Assembly (NCBI GenBank): GCA_030637665.1
Contig: DAOWGA010000139.1
Coordinates: forward strand, 1 to 6,340
DNA length: 6,340 bases
Direction: 5' to 3'
From: Lysobacterales bacterium
Lineage (GTDB): Bacteria; Pseudomonadota; Gammaproteobacteria; Xanthomonadales; SZUA-36
Shown: piece after piece, positions 6,296 to 6,340 of the stretch
How positions within the stretch are numbered: position 1 is the stretch's first letter
Layout of the letters: each line of letters opens with the position of its first letter
Made by a program: the position numbers and the translations under genes
The notes under the pieces: model-generated
Databases searched by the model: none
The model's input: only the letters and a program-made list of their open reading frames with translations
What the model was told of the DNA's origin: nothing

Positions 6296-6339
6296 TAAAA
6301 AATTTTTGCCTTGATAAGATATCCCGCCATTGTTTTACT
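6296..6339 (+). promoter_or_regulatory. Possible rightward promoter with an AT-rich upstream element
   Basis: TTGATA (6311-6316) matches five of six -35 bases. After 17 bases comes TTTACT (6334-6339), matching four of six -10 bases. The A-tract/T-tract TAAAAAATTTTT (6296-6307) lies just upstream of the -35, where an UP element would sit. Transcription would leave the right edge, implying a gene there divergent from the metallopeptidase. No gene in the window confirms it, and AT-rich DNA gives chance matches. Confidence 0.28.
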
Positions 6340-6340
6340 C

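Noticed and set aside
6293..6310. GGC-A-tract-T-tract-GCC as an intrinsic terminator
   Set aside because: The stem would be nearly all A-T pairs with no GC-rich stem before a T-tract; a curved or UP-type element fits better.

Overview
The window looks like chromosomal DNA of a gammaproteobacterium of moderately high GC. This is an inference from the close resemblance of the encoded proteins to Xanthomonas-type Ole proteins, the oleA-oleB-oleC-oleD gene order and ordinary bacterial codon usage. No rRNA, tRNA, CRISPR array, insertion sequence or phage gene is visible.

Layout. The left 60% (3756 down to 1, minus strand) is a head-to-tail olefin-biosynthesis operon: oleA (3756-2740), oleB (2684-1788), oleC (1807-119) and the first 38 codons of oleD (114-1, cut by the window edge). 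oleB and oleC overlap, and oleC and oleD are 4 bases apart, so translational coupling is likely. Upstream of oleA lies a divergent control region (3757-4024) with a perfect TATAAT hexamer facing oleA. On the other side of it, on the plus strand, is a Sfp-type 4'-phosphopantetheinyl transferase gene (about 4025-4738). This gene converges, with only 15 bases between stop codons, on a minus-strand gene (about 6136-4754) for a predicted exported zinc metallopeptidase of the HExxH...E (gluzincin, peptidase MA-like) type. The right edge (6137-6340) is non-coding as far as can be seen. It carries a possible rightward promoter for a gene beyond the window.

How the genes work together. By established Ole biochemistry, OleA joins two fatty acyl-CoA molecules head to head into a 2-alkyl-3-keto acid. 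OleD reduces this to the 2-alkyl-3-hydroxy acid, OleC uses ATP to close it into a beta-lactone, and OleB decarboxylates the lactone to a long-chain internal cis-olefin. All catalytic residues that can be checked in OleA, OleB and OleC are present, so the pathway looks functional. The known Ole steps use no carrier protein, so the neighbouring phosphopantetheinyl transferase is not an obvious pathway member. It may serve an unlinked synthase, possibly one supplying acyl chains, or be a general enzyme. The metallopeptidase has no clear link to the olefin pathway.

Most notable points: the intact ole cluster with a divergent phosphopantetheinyl transferase; an altered Ser-His-Ser motif in that transferase; the absence of a conventional start codon for oleB, whose reading frame stays open back into oleA; and the uncharacterised exported metallopeptidase. 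I found no convincing evidence of a wholly new system.
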